Source: Cryptobacteroides sp934698975 (lineage in GTDB: Bacteria; Bacteroidota; Bacteroidia; Bacteroidales; UBA932). From it: a DNA stretch of 64,000 nucleotides. Positions 25,466 through 33,992 of the stretch are shown one piece after another; the first letter of the stretch is position 1, and each line of letters opens with the position of its first letter. The stretch lies in the NCBI GenBank assembly GCA_934698975.1, contig CAKUVR010000003.1, positions 62,001 to 126,000 of the forward strand, in the 5' to 3' direction. The position numbers were made by a program, and so were the translations under genes. Under the pieces are notes generated by a model that was not told the DNA's origin, searched no databases, and worked only from the letters and a program-made list of their open reading frames with translations.

Positions 25466-26869
25466 CTACTTGCGCTGGGCCTCGTAGTCGGCCTTGACCT
25501 GCTCAAGGAGTTTGTCGGCTTTGGCGTAGCCATCGGCAGGGGCTTTCCAGATGATGGCGAAGAGGATCACGCCGACGATGCCGAGGGCGATGGCTACCTC
25601 GAAGACCGAGTTCCAGCCGAATTTGTCGGCGAGGGCTCCAAATACGAGGCCGGAGATGGCGGTGCTGGCGTAGCCGAGGATGCCGGCCATACCGTTGGCG
25701 GAGGAGGCGACACGCTTGGTGGCCTGGTTGGACAGGCATATTCCTATAAGAGCTTGAGGCATGTAGATGAAGAAGCTGGCCATTATGATCAGGGCCACTG
25801 ACAGGCCGGCCATCTCCTTAGGGGTGAGCCAGAAGAGGATGAAGCAGGCGGTTGCGCTGGCCAGGCCGATCAAGCAGGTCCTATGGGCCTTGCTGCCGAA
25901 GAACTTGTCCGTTGCCCAGCCGGCCAGAAGAGTTCCTACGATGCCGAGCACCTCGGTGATGCCCACTACTGTTGAGGCGGTCTGGATGCTGAGGCCTCTG
26001 TCTTGAGTTAGGAAGGTCGCTCCCCAGTCCAGAATCGTGAAACGTATGATGTAGATGAAGAAGTTCGATGTGGCGAGAATCCAGACGATAGGGTTCTTGA
26101 ACACCATCTCCTTGACAAATCTCTTGTAGGCGAAATCGGTGAACTCCTTTGGCTCCGTGACAACTTCCTTGACAGGGGCGTTGTCGTCAATCTCTTCGGG
26201 ATCAGGCAGACCGACAGAGGCTGGGGTGTCCTTGAGGCCGAAGAGAACCAGAACGGCTCCGGCTATGGCCAGAAGCGCTGGCACAAAGAAGCACCACTGC
26301 CAAGCCGAATAGGAGAAGTGGTTCAGGATGAATGTTCCGCAGAGGAACGCCACAAGGCTGGCTCCGATTGAGTGCGAGCTGTTCCAGATTGCCTGTTTGG
26401 TGGCAAGCTCGGAAGGCTTGATCCAGTGAGCCATGAGGCTTCCGCATGGAGGGAATCCCATTCCCTGGGTGTAACCGTTTATCAGCCAAAGGCTTCCAAT
26501 GAAGGCGACCATTCCCATTGTGGCCTTGCCCTCACCGTCCATGAAATTGAAAAGGCCATTCATCTCAGGACTGAGGCCTATGAATATATTCACGAGAGCG
26601 GAGAGGAAAAGTCCCGCTGCCATCATCTTCTTGCGGCTGACGCGGTCGGCGATGAAGCCGTTGATGAACCTTGAGAGGCCGTAGATGATTCCGTGCAGGG
26701 TCAGGAACAGCCCAAGCTTGACTTTGCTGATTCCAAGCTCCGCCTCAAGGGCCGGCATCGTGATGCTGAAATTCTTTCTAACGAAATAGAATAGGGCGTA
26801 GCCGATCATCAGGATGATGAGGGTTCTCCACTGCCAGTAGTTGTACTTCTTCTTGATTGATTGATCCAT
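25466..26869 (-). CDS. Organophosphate:phosphate antiporter (GlpT/UhpT family)
   Basis: A 467-residue major-facilitator protein of the OPA type, with about 12 hydrophobic segments. The N-terminal KKKYNYWQWRTLIILMIGYA and FYFVRKNFSITMP match GlpT/UhpT entry helices, and INGYTQGMGFPPCGSLMAHW is the conserved helix-4/5 region. ATG 26869 is chosen; the frame extends to a GTG at 26899 that overlaps the promoter box. It probably imports glycerol-3-phosphate or a sugar phosphate in exchange for phosphate. It is divergent from a HAD phosphatase, which could act on the imported compound. Confidence 0.88.
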   Translation of the reverse strand: MDQSIKKKYNYWQWRTLIILMIGYALFYFVRKNFSITMPALEAELGISKVKLGLFLTLHGIIYGLSRFINGFIADRVSRKKMMAAGLFLSALVNIFIGLSPEMNGLFNFMDGEGKATMGMVAFIGSLWLINGYTQGMGFPPCGSLMAHWIKPSELATKQAIWNSSHSIGASLVAFLCGTFILNHFSYSAWQWCFFVPALLAIAGAVLVLFGLKDTPASVGLPDPEEIDDNAPVKEVVTEPKEFTDFAYKRFVKEMVFKNPIVWILATSNFFIYIIRFTILDWGATFLTQDRGLSIQTASTVVGITEVLGIVGTLLAGWATDKFFGSKAHRTCLIGLASATACFILFWLTPKEMAGLSVALIIMASFFIYMPQALIGICLSNQATKRVASSANGMAGILGYASTAISGLVFGALADKFGWNSVFEVAIALGIVGVILFAIIWKAPADGYAKADKLLEQVKADYEAQRK

Positions 26870-26898
26870 TTTCTTTGCGTTTTTAAAAACGGAGGACA

Positions 26899-26945
26899 CA
26901 AAGATACAAAAAACGGCATTCTTAATGAAGAAATTGTTATTTTTG
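26899..26945. promoter_or_regulatory. Divergent promoters of transporter and HAD phosphatase
   Basis: TATCTTTG on the minus strand (26899-26906) lies 29 bases before the transporter start. TATTTTTG on the plus strand (26938-26945) lies about 60 bases before the phosphatase start. A degenerate palindrome (26963-26992, with GGCAGACTCAG) between the plus box and the gene resembles the dispersed repeat. Confidence 0.55.
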
Positions 26946-27004
26946 TAAGATGTGAATATTAACGGTTGCTTTCGGCAGACTCAGAAAGCGAACAATAAAG
27001 AAAA

Positions 27005-27901
27005 ATGAATATGACAGAAAACTATAACAAGTCTCTCACAGCAGAGCAGAAAGCGAAACTCCGCCGGATCAAGCATCTGGCCTTGGATATGGATGGCACC
27101 ATCTACATGGAGAACAACATCTTTCCTTTCACCGTCGAGGTGCTCGACACAATGAAAAGGAACGGGGTGGGATATTCATTCCTCACCAACAATCCAACGA
27201 AGTCGGTGGAGGATTACCTCAAGAAACTCGCCGGAATGGGGATTCCCGCCGATGAGGGTAACATGTACACGACCCCGATCGCCACGATAGACTACATCAA
27301 GAAGAATTTCCCTAACGTGAGGAAACTCTTCATGTTGGGCACTCCGAGCATGATCGGTCAGTTTGAGAAAGCCGGGTTCATTTCCTGCGCCGACGATCCC
27401 GATGACGTTCCTGATATGCTGATCGTGGCCTTCGACACCACGCTGGTATATTCACGCCTCTGCCGCGCGACCTGGTGGGCTAAGCAGGGCATTCCGTATA
27501 TGGCGACCAACCCAGATTGGGTCTGCCCGACCGATGCAAGGACCATCCTGGTGGACTGCGGCTCGCTGCAGAAGTGCATTGAGGCGGCTTCCGGCAGAAG
27601 ACCAGACAAAGTGATGGGCAAGCCGGATCCTACGATGCTCGACGGCATCCGTGACCGTAACGGCTTGAAGGCGGACGAGATAGCAATGGTCGGCGACAGG
27701 ATCTACACGGACATAGCGATGGGACACAACGCCGGAGCCGTCAGCGTACTCGTGCTCTCAGGTGAGACGACCCTTGAGACCGCTTTGAAGGTTGCCGAGG
27801 ATGCGCGGACCAATCTTCATCCGGAGCACTATCCGGCCGACTTTATCGTCCGTGACCTCAAGGAACTCGGCGACCTGATTCTCGAGAGCCACAAGGACTG
27901 A
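27005..27901 (+). CDS. HAD-superfamily phosphatase (NagD-like)
   Basis: A 298-residue HAD subclass IIA hydrolase. It has the nucleophile motif D28-M-D30-GTIY, the FLTNNPT motif II, KPDPTM with the conserved Lys, and GDRIYTDIAMG motif IV. NagD-like enzymes dephosphorylate small phosphorylated metabolites. Its divergent neighbour is an organophosphate transporter, so a glycerol-phosphate or sugar-phosphate substrate is plausible. An esterase gene follows after 15 bases. Confidence 0.88.
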   Translation: MNMTENYNKSLTAEQKAKLRRIKHLALDMDGTIYMENNIFPFTVEVLDTMKRNGVGYSFLTNNPTKSVEDYLKKLAGMGIPADEGNMYTTPIATIDYIKKNFPNVRKLFMLGTPSMIGQFEKAGFISCADDPDDVPDMLIVAFDTTLVYSRLCRATWWAKQGIPYMATNPDWVCPTDARTILVDCGSLQKCIEAASGRRPDKVMGKPDPTMLDGIRDRNGLKADEIAMVGDRIYTDIAMGHNAGAVSVLVLSGETTLETALKVAEDARTNLHPEHYPADFIVRDLKELGDLILESHKD

Positions 27902-27916
27902 CCTGTCGAGTTACCG

Positions 27917-28486
27917 ATGAAAGTCCTTTTCATCCACGGACTTGCTTCCTCCGGAGCCTACAAGATGGCGTCCTCCCTGCGGATTCTTCTGAAGGGAAGC
28001 GAGGTCATCGCCCCGGATGTTCCCATCGAACCGCGCGAGGCTCTGGACCATCTTAAAGGAATATGCTGGGACGAATGCCCTGACCTTATCGTGGGCCTTT
28101 CCCTCGGTGGATTCTGGGCGCAGAAACTCCGTGGCTACCGAAAGATACTCGTCAACCCGGACTTCCACATCTCCCTACTCCTCCGCACGATGATAGGGGA
28201 GCGTGAATATCTCTCCCCGCGCCGCGACGGAGCCTTGACGTTCACCGTCACCGATGCTTTGTGCGATGAATATGCCCGTTTGGAAGCCACTGAGTTTGAC
28301 GTACTTTCTCCCGATGAGATCGCCTTGACAACAGGCATATTCGCTGACCGTGACGAGATGGTGAACTGCAAGGACGAGTTCGAAAGATTCTACCCCGGCA
28401 GGGCGCGTTCCTACCCTGGAACCCACCTCCCGAATTACCCTGAAATAAAGAAATATATCCTGCCTGTAATCGAGAGCGGCCTATAG
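27917..28486 (+). CDS. YqiA-like alpha/beta hydrolase
   Basis: A 189-residue esterase-type protein. It starts with LFIHGLASSGAYK, an oxyanion region, and carries the nucleophile elbow GLSLGG (Ser about residue 62); a late GTHLPNYPE supplies the likely catalytic His. The size and layout match the YqiA/UPF0227 family of small esterases. It follows the HAD gene by 15 bases and precedes lplA by 42. Confidence 0.82.
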   Translation: MKVLFIHGLASSGAYKMASSLRILLKGSEVIAPDVPIEPREALDHLKGICWDECPDLIVGLSLGGFWAQKLRGYRKILVNPDFHISLLLRTMIGEREYLSPRRDGALTFTVTDALCDEYARLEATEFDVLSPDEIALTTGIFADRDEMVNCKDEFERFYPGRARSYPGTHLPNYPEIKKYILPVIESGL

Positions 28487-28528
28487 CCTTGGCTGCCTCT
28501 GTACTTGGATGACCGTAATTAATGTGCA

Positions 28529-29494
28529 ATGAAATATCTGATCAACAACTCCACCGACCCGTACTTCAACCTTGCGTTCGATGAATATTGCCTTGAGAAC
28601 ATTCCGTCCGAGGAACCGTATTTCTTCCTCTGGAGGAACCGTCCTGCCGTAATCATCGGCCTGAACCAGAACGCCTACAGCGAGGTGAATCTGGACTATC
28701 TCAATTCGCACGGAATCACGCTGGCCCGCCGGGTCACCGGTGGCGGAGCCGTCTATCACGATCTCCAGAACATGAACTACACGATCATCGGAAGGAACCC
28801 GTCCCCGCAGCCGATGGTGGATGCCCTGCGCAGCCTTGGCGTGCCAGCTGAGCTGACAGGCCGCAACGACATATTCGTTGATGGAAGAAAGGTCTCAGGC
28901 TATGCCCGCCGCGTCTCCCATAATCAGGAGATCATCCACGGCACGCTGATGTACGACGTTGATCTTGACACCCTTGTCAAAGTCCTCGACACTCCGACCT
29001 CAAAGATGCAGGCCAAAGGAATATCCTCGGTCAAGAGCCGGGTGGCGAACCTGAAGGAGTACCTCCCTCAGTTCAAGTCTCTGGATGAGCTACAGGCAGC
29101 TCTCCAGGAAATCCTTTCCGCCGGAGACGGCCAGATGCCACTCTCGGACGAGCAGATCGCGGAGGTCCGCAAGCAGACCGATGAGAAGTTCTCCACTTGG
29201 GATTTCATTTACGGTCACTCCCACGAGGCCGACTTCCACTGCAAAGCCAAACTCTCCTGTGGCACAGTCGAAGCCAACCTCCGTGTGGACCACGGCCTGA
29301 TCACCCGTCTTGACTTCACCGGTGATTTCCTCTTCGACACCCCCGCTGATGTGTTGACCGCCAAGATGATCGGCCTCCGTTACGATCAGCCAGACGTGAA
29401 GTCCTTCCTTGCCTCCCAACCCATCGATACCTACTTCCGTGGCGCCACCGCAGACGAGCTCGCAAGCCTCCTCTTCAAGCCGACCGCCGAGTAA
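28529..29494 (+). CDS. lplA: Lipoate-protein ligase A
   Basis: Attaches free lipoate, via lipoyl-AMP, to lipoyl domains. The 321 residues show the N-terminal PYFNLAFDEYCLEN, the lipoate/AMP-binding loop RRVTGGGAVYHDLQNMNYT and a full C-terminal accessory domain (about 245-320). The E2 at 9.2 kb is a natural substrate. No lipA or lipB is in the window, so scavenging of exogenous lipoate may be the main supply (inference). Confidence 0.94.
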   Translation: MKYLINNSTDPYFNLAFDEYCLENIPSEEPYFFLWRNRPAVIIGLNQNAYSEVNLDYLNSHGITLARRVTGGGAVYHDLQNMNYTIIGRNPSPQPMVDALRSLGVPAELTGRNDIFVDGRKVSGYARRVSHNQEIIHGTLMYDVDLDTLVKVLDTPTSKMQAKGISSVKSRVANLKEYLPQFKSLDELQAALQEILSAGDGQMPLSDEQIAEVRKQTDEKFSTWDFIYGHSHEADFHCKAKLSCGTVEANLRVDHGLITRLDFTGDFLFDTPADVLTAKMIGLRYDQPDVKSFLASQPIDTYFRGATADELASLLFKPTAE

Positions 29495-29540
29495 CCCATG
29501 AATCTCCGTGGAGCCTAAAGCATTAATAATGTGTTGAATC

Positions 29541-29587
29541 AAAGAACCTCCTCCTGCCTCCATCTGGTATGTGGGGGCTCTTTTTTT
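29541..29587 (+). terminator. lplA terminator
   Basis: AAAGAACCTCC pairs imperfectly with GGGGGCTCTTT, ending in a run of T residues (29579-29587), 46 bases after the lplA stop. Confidence 0.6.
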
Positions 29588-29634
29588 CAGCTTGATTCTC
29601 AACCGAAAGCCCTCCACGGCGGCGGCAATCTCCC

Positions 29635-29805
29635 AAAACGCTCCCGTCACCCTCGTTTTGGACCTCGACGGCAGCAAAATCGCCCAATAATGCTGCCGTT
29701 GCCCTCCGATTATCCCTCTTCGGTAACGAAAACCACTCAAAACGTTGCCGCTGCCCTCCGCACGTCCCTTTCCGGCGACGAAATGCCTTCAAAACGTTAC
29801 TGCGT
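29635..29805. repeat. Degenerate tandem repeat, unit about 52 bp
   Basis: Three consecutive units of 51, 53 and 52 bases (29635-29685, 29686-29738, 29739-29790) and the start of a fourth. Shared blocks are AAAACGTTGCCGCTGCCCTCC near the start and TCCGGCGACGAAA near the end of each unit. The first unit is the most diverged; a half-unit may precede it at about 29600. It lies in non-coding DNA after lplA. The unit is too degenerate for a CRISPR array. Confidence 0.7.
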
Positions 29806-29853
29806 AGTGACTTTTGCACGTCTTGTCAACGATGATTCCTTTATGCATCATAT

Positions 29854-29910
29854 CCGAGATAATCTCACTTTATCTCGCTTCAATAACGAGATAAAGAGAG
29901 ATTATCTCGG
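29854..29910. repeat. 24-bp-arm inverted repeat with one mismatch
   Basis: The left arm (29854-29877, CCGAGATAATCTC then ACTTTATCTCG) pairs with the right arm (29887-29910) with a single mismatch across a 9-base loop. The palindromic GAGATAATCTC inside each arm nests a second symmetry. There is no T-run after it. It could be a small structured RNA, a protein-binding palindrome or the remnant of a miniature mobile element. The rest of 29911-30032 holds nothing I recognise. Confidence 0.85.
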
Positions 29911-30032
29911 ACTTTTAGTAATTCTGCAAATAAATCAAGTATGAATGGCCGATGGAGCGCACTATGGAATCGTGGATGATGAGGTTGACTCGAATGACCT
30001 GTTCGCATGACAACTTCCGTGACCAGTATGCC

Positions 30033-30752
30033 TTACTCGAACAGGTCACCGCAGATCCGCCAGATGGTTTCGGTGGAGTAGTGCTCGTGGATGGTTTTCT
30101 TTGAATATGTTGATTTGTTGCTCCGGTCGGCTCCGCTGTCTATCAGCAGCTTGAAGATGCGGCGGAGGTCATCGGTCATCTCTGGGGTGATGGGGAGGGA
30201 GTCGTACAGCCGCCCTGTCTCCGGGTTCACTATTGGGCAGAGTTTGTTGGCTTCACCGATGGCTTCCATCAGAGAGTTGCGGCCGTCGTAGTCGGTTTTG
30301 TTCACGTCTGCGCCAAGTTCAATCATTCGTTTCAGAAAGTTGAACGACAAATCAGCCTCCTCCTTGCTGTGGACCCAGCGAAATTCACCCGTCTGTTGGT
30401 CTTGGACATATCTCCGGGCGTTCCGCACGGCCGAACAGACAGCGTCAAACAGCACCGGATACCCCACACGACTCCCGTACAGTTTATATTCAGGACCGGC
30501 CATATAATTGACATCCGCCCCGTTCTCCAGCAGAAACCAGGCGATCTCCCTGTGCCACCCCGTGTTGAGCGACACCTGAAGCGGCGACATCCCCATCGTC
30601 TCCGCCGGTTTCTTCGGCGCAATCGCGCGAGCCAGCTCATGATGTTCTTCAATCGCCAGTTTGACGGATTCAAAATCATTGCTTTTGATCGCGTTGAATA
30701 TGTCCGTTGCCTTTTTCTTCTTGTTTGTGGTGACTTCCTCTGCCATATTCAT
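30033..30752 (-). CDS. Ankyrin-repeat protein
   Basis: A 239-residue protein with about three ankyrin units: MSPLQVSLNTGWHREIAWFL then LENGADVNY; YPVLFDAVCSA with MIELGADVNK; and SLMEAIGEANK with LLIDSGADRSNK. No signal peptide or membrane segment, so probably a cytoplasmic protein-binding module. The start could be ATG 30752 or two codons later. It has no clear operon partner; the hairpin-rich gap lies downstream. Confidence 0.82.
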   Translation of the reverse strand: MNMAEEVTTNKKKKATDIFNAIKSNDFESVKLAIEEHHELARAIAPKKPAETMGMSPLQVSLNTGWHREIAWFLLENGADVNYMAGPEYKLYGSRVGYPVLFDAVCSAVRNARRYVQDQQTGEFRWVHSKEEADLSFNFLKRMIELGADVNKTDYDGRNSLMEAIGEANKLCPIVNPETGRLYDSLPITPEMTDDLRRIFKLLIDSGADRSNKSTYSKKTIHEHYSTETIWRICGDLFE

Positions 30753-30900
30753 GTGGTTTTATCGATTATAAAGTTAAAAACAATTTTTGAGTTTGCAGAT
30801 GATTATGCCGCATTGAATGATAGTATGCGCTCAAAGTATAGTCGCTAAGAATCTTGGGCGGCGAAAAAGGCGGGAAATGCTGCTGAAGGGTGCAGGAAAA

Positions 30901-31635
30901 CTACACCATTCCGAGGTCGGAGAAGAGGCAGCGGTAGGCGGCGGCTTTCTTTTCGAGGGAGAGGGGATAGGCACGGGATGAGGATGGCATGCGGTAGAGA
31001 CGCATGGGACGATTCTCAAAGAGGAATTCGGAATATTCTCCCGTAGCCGGTGCATTGATCCCGAACGTTTGACAGAGGGTGTCGGTGGCCTTCTCACCAG
31101 TCGTGACAATGGCTTTGCATTGAGGAATTTCCCTTAACATAGCCGGAATGTCGGTAGGGATGACGACTTCCAAGAACTTGTCTGAGGCGTTGTCCTTCAG
31201 GCGGCGGACGGCTGTGGCGGTGTCGTACATCGCTATGCCGGTCTCGGTGCAGAAATCCACTATGTCCTCCAGTTTGAACTTCTTGGCGGCAACGTCCACG
31301 AAACGGTTCTTGTCACCAAAGAAAATCAGGCCAAGGATCCGCCACATGTCGTTGATGAAGTTCGGGTAATAGAACTCTATGCTCCAACGTTTGGATTGCG
31401 GTGGGAAACTGCCCAGCATCAGTACTTTGGCGTTCTTCGGCAGGAACGGCTCGAAAGGATGCCGCTCGACGGGAGGCAAAGAAGTCGCTTCGGCAGACTC
31501 AGCGACCGGGGAGGACAGATCTGAGACCGATGAAGCGACTAAAATTTCTCCGGACACAGCGCTTGTGGTTCGGCAATGCTCACCAACCATCGAAGTGCCC
31601 GGAGAAAGGGTTTTCAAATTTTTGTGAATATTCAT
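30901..31635 (-). CDS. Uracil/deoxyinosine DNA glycosylase-like protein
   Basis: A 244-residue protein. From about residue 58 it matches the uracil-DNA glycosylase superfamily branch acting on mismatched or deaminated bases: HPFEPFLP, then LMLGSFPP as the active-site-like motif, FYYPNFINDMWRILG, and PSSSRAYP near the C-terminus. It removes damaged bases in repair (family knowledge). The first 57 residues are low-complexity and include PVAESAEATS, encoded by a dispersed repeat. Its ATG overlaps the previous stop (TAATG), supporting translational coupling to the upstream gene and this long start. Confidence 0.75.
   Translation of the reverse strand: MNIHKNLKTLSPGTSMVGEHCRTTSAVSGEILVASSVSDLSSPVAESAEATSLPPVERHPFEPFLPKNAKVLMLGSFPPQSKRWSIEFYYPNFINDMWRILGLIFFGDKNRFVDVAAKKFKLEDIVDFCTETGIAMYDTATAVRRLKDNASDKFLEVVIPTDIPAMLREIPQCKAIVTTGEKATDTLCQTFGINAPATGEYSEFLFENRPMRLYRMPSSSRAYPLSLEKKAAAYRCLFSDLGMV
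31484..31509 (-). repeat. Copy of the dispersed palindromic repeat in the glycosylase gene
   Basis: GTCGCTTCGGCAGACTCAGC plus GACCGG, a variant of the repeat, translated within the low-complexity N-terminal extension of the glycosylase. The outer GTCGCT/AGCGAC bases pair. Confidence 0.8.
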
Positions 31636-33437
31636 TACTTGGCAGCGTCGGCGGAACCTTCGACAAAGGCGACGATCTCACCTTTGGCTACCTTGTCCCC
31701 CTGCTTTCCGAGAGTGGCCACGATGCGACCGTCAACAGCGGGAACGAGCTCCTCCATTCCGTAATATGTCTGCACGAATCCGATGCCCTCGCCGGCCTTG
31801 ACCTCGGTTCCGGCTACCGGAGCGGCTGAATCGTCCTCCACATCGACCTGCCAGAGAAGCTGACCTTTGGCCGGAGCCTGGACAGGAACGGCGTGAGGAT
31901 AACGCTTGGCATATTCATCGACATCGAACTTCGGCATCTCGACAATCGGCCGCACCACCTCGATAGGGGCGTTCGCCTTGGCCTTGAGGTCGGCCAGCTC
32001 GGCGTTGAAACGCTGCTTGGCGATGCCGCTCTTGTAGTCCCTGTACTGGCGCTCGTGCATCGCGAACTCGAAGAGCTCCTCCTCGTCCTGGCCTTCGTCC
32101 CAGCCCTCGTCCTTCATCATCTGGCGGAACTTAGGCAACTCGTCCGGGTACATCTCCTGAGGGTCTCCTGTGTAGAACTCAAGACCTTTCTGCTTGGCCA
32201 GATCCACGATTTCCGGGGCAAGTTCGCCAGGAAGACGGCCCATCTTGCCGAGGATCATATTCCAAGTGTCCTTGTCGATGGTGGTCCAGCGAGGCTTGCC
32301 GTTCAGAAGGTTCAGCAGATTCATCAGCGCCGTGTTCTTCGTGTACTGGCTGAACGGGGTCACGAGTGGCGGGTAGCCGAGGCGTGGCCAGACATATTCA
32401 ACCTCCTGGAACAGTTTGACCATCAAGGTGTCAAGACTGATTTCCGGACGTCCATGAGCCCTCTCGGCGGCATTGATTGCGCCCTGGAAGCCCTTGAGGT
32501 CGGCCATCATCGAGCCCATCATTCCGCCAGGCAGGCCGCAACCTACGAGCAGCGAGCTCATCTTGGCGTTGGAAGGGTTGATCCAGTAGCCGAGGAAGTC
32601 GTCGATGAACTTCTGCGTGAGACGTCGCACTTCCATGTAAGCGTCCATATTCAAATCTTTCACAAGGAATCCGTCGGCCTTCAGCATCTCCCTGATCGTG
32701 ATGACATCCGGGTGGACCTTGCCCCATGAGAGCGGCTCAACCGCCACGTCAAGGTAGTCGGCTCCGGCGCGTGCCACCTCCAGCATTGACGCCGGGGCGA
32801 AACCAGGACCTGAGTGGCCGTGGTACTGTACCAGAATGTTAGGGTATTTCTTCTTTATGTCACGTGTAAGCTGACCGAGGAAGGTCGGACGGCCTATTCC
32901 CGCCATGTCCTTGAGGCAGATCTCGTCGGCTCCATATTCAACGACCTTGTCTACGATGCCCATGTAATATTCAACGGTGTGGACAGGGGAGTTGGTGATG
33001 GAAAGCGCCACCTGCGAGATCATTCCGCCTTTCTTGGCGAACTCGACGGAGCGGCGCAGGTTCCTGTGGTCGTTGAGGCCGCAGAACGAGCGGGAGATGT
33101 CCGTGCCCTGCTTTTTCTTAACCTTGAACATCAGTTCCCTGACATCTGTCGGAACGGGGTTCATCCTGAGGGCGTTGAGACCTCTTTCGAGCATGTGGGT
33201 CTGGATGCCGGCCTTGTGGAAAGGTGCGGTCCAGCGGCGTACCGCCACGTTAGGGTTCTCGCCGAATAGAAGGTTCACCTGCTCGAACGCACCTCCGTTG
33301 GTCTCGACGCGGTCGAAGCAGCCCATATCAATGATGGCCGGGGCGACCTCCACAAGCTGGTCCACACGGGGAACGTACTTGCCGGATGACTGCCACATAT
33401 CCCTGTAAACGAGGGAGAACTTGATTTCTCTTGCCAT
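31635..33437 (-). CDS. Carboxyltransferase with biotin-carrier-like C-terminus (oxaloacetate decarboxylase alpha / pyruvate carboxylase B type)
   Basis: A 600-residue protein. The N-terminal TIM-barrel carboxyltransferase domain has YRDMWQSSGKY (equivalent of the DxHQS segment), LKDMAGIGRP with the carbamylated-Lys position, and YHGHSGPG as metal ligands. The PYC_OADA helical domain follows (about 300-470). The C-terminal 75 residues look like a biotinyl domain (PVQAPAKGQL ... VDGRIVATLGKQGDKV), but the usual MKM biotin site reads Y-G560-M561, so the acceptor lysine is absent. It may use biotin on a separate carrier protein. A promoter box TATATTTG lies at 33462-33469 (minus). Confidence 0.83.
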   Translation of the reverse strand: MAREIKFSLVYRDMWQSSGKYVPRVDQLVEVAPAIIDMGCFDRVETNGGAFEQVNLLFGENPNVAVRRWTAPFHKAGIQTHMLERGLNALRMNPVPTDVRELMFKVKKKQGTDISRSFCGLNDHRNLRRSVEFAKKGGMISQVALSITNSPVHTVEYYMGIVDKVVEYGADEICLKDMAGIGRPTFLGQLTRDIKKKYPNILVQYHGHSGPGFAPASMLEVARAGADYLDVAVEPLSWGKVHPDVITIREMLKADGFLVKDLNMDAYMEVRRLTQKFIDDFLGYWINPSNAKMSSLLVGCGLPGGMMGSMMADLKGFQGAINAAERAHGRPEISLDTLMVKLFQEVEYVWPRLGYPPLVTPFSQYTKNTALMNLLNLLNGKPRWTTIDKDTWNMILGKMGRLPGELAPEIVDLAKQKGLEFYTGDPQEMYPDELPKFRQMMKDEGWDEGQDEEELFEFAMHERQYRDYKSGIAKQRFNAELADLKAKANAPIEVVRPIVEMPKFDVDEYAKRYPHAVPVQAPAKGQLLWQVDVEDDSAAPVAGTEVKAGEGIGFVQTYYGMEELVPAVDGRIVATLGKQGDKVAKGEIVAFVEGSADAAK

Positions 33438-33461
33438 AATGTTATCGTAATTTATAGTTTA

Positions 33462-33515
33462 CAAATATACTTAAAAATTATATTTTTGAATAGGGTGGAA
33501 TTTTGACTAACTTTG
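33462..33515. promoter_or_regulatory. Divergent promoters: carboxyltransferase (-) and SPOR lipoprotein (+)
   Basis: Minus-strand TATATTTG at 33462-33469. The plus-strand promoter is nearly canonical: TTTG at 33485-33488 as the -33 element and TAACTTTG at 33508-33515 as the -7 element, 19 bases apart. The plus-strand gene begins only 6 bases after the -7 box. Confidence 0.75.
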
Positions 33516-33521
33516 TAAGTT

Positions 33522-33992
33522 ATGAAAAATGTGTTTCTGACAATAGCGATCATCATCCTCGTAGCCACCGCGGTGACGGGCTGCGACTTCTTCAGGAGGC
33601 TCGCCGGACGGCCTGATTCCGAATGGATTGAGGCCAAGGCTGAGTCTATCCGACAGGAAGAGGAGGCGCGGCGTGTCCGTCAGGATTCGTTGGAAAAGGT
33701 CCGGAAGGCCCTTGCGGACTCGCTTGCCGCTGCTGATTCTGTGCGTCTTGCCAATCATCGTTACCGTTTCTGCATAATTCTGGGCTCCTTCTCCAGCAAA
33801 GAAAATGCCGAGCGGTACATCGAAGAGATAGCGGCAAAGGGCTACAGAGGGGAACTTCTCACATTCAGGAACAGCACGGCCGTGGGTGTGTGCCCTACAG
33901 ACGATGAGGCCCAGGCCAAGAAGTCGCTTGAGGATATTCAAAGGCAGGATTTTTGTCCTAAGGGCGCGTGGATTTTAGAAAGGAAACAATGA
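33522..33992 (+). CDS. SPOR-domain lipoprotein
   Basis: A 156-residue lipoprotein with signal peptide and lipobox VTGC (Cys about 21). A charged coiled-coil-like stretch (about 35-75, rich in RQEEEARRVRQDSLEKVRKA) leads to a SPOR domain (about 80-150, YRFCIILGSFSSKENAERYI). SPOR domains bind peptidoglycan, so an envelope role is likely. Its ATG lies 6 bases from the promoter box, so the message may be leaderless. The stop overlaps the start of the M28-like gene. Confidence 0.85.
   Translation: MKNVFLTIAIIILVATAVTGCDFFRRLAGRPDSEWIEAKAESIRQEEEARRVRQDSLEKVRKALADSLAAADSVRLANHRYRFCIILGSFSSKENAERYIEEIAAKGYRGELLTFRNSTAVGVCPTDDEAQAKKSLEDIQRQDFCPKGAWILERKQ

Noticed and set aside
26870..26899. GTG start for the organophosphate transporter
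   Set aside because: The GTG lies next to the TATCTTTG promoter box; the ATG at 26869 gives the normal family N-terminus.
26963..26992. Further copy of the dispersed palindromic repeat
   Set aside because: Only the GGCAGACTCAG part and weak pairing ends match; too degenerate to claim as a copy.
29635..29805. CRISPR array
   Set aside because: Units are degenerate over their whole length without constant repeats and unique spacers, and no cas genes are near.
29531..29944. Open frame of 137 codons after lplA
   Set aside because: It runs through a terminator, tandem repeats and the hairpin; repeats alone explain the open frame.
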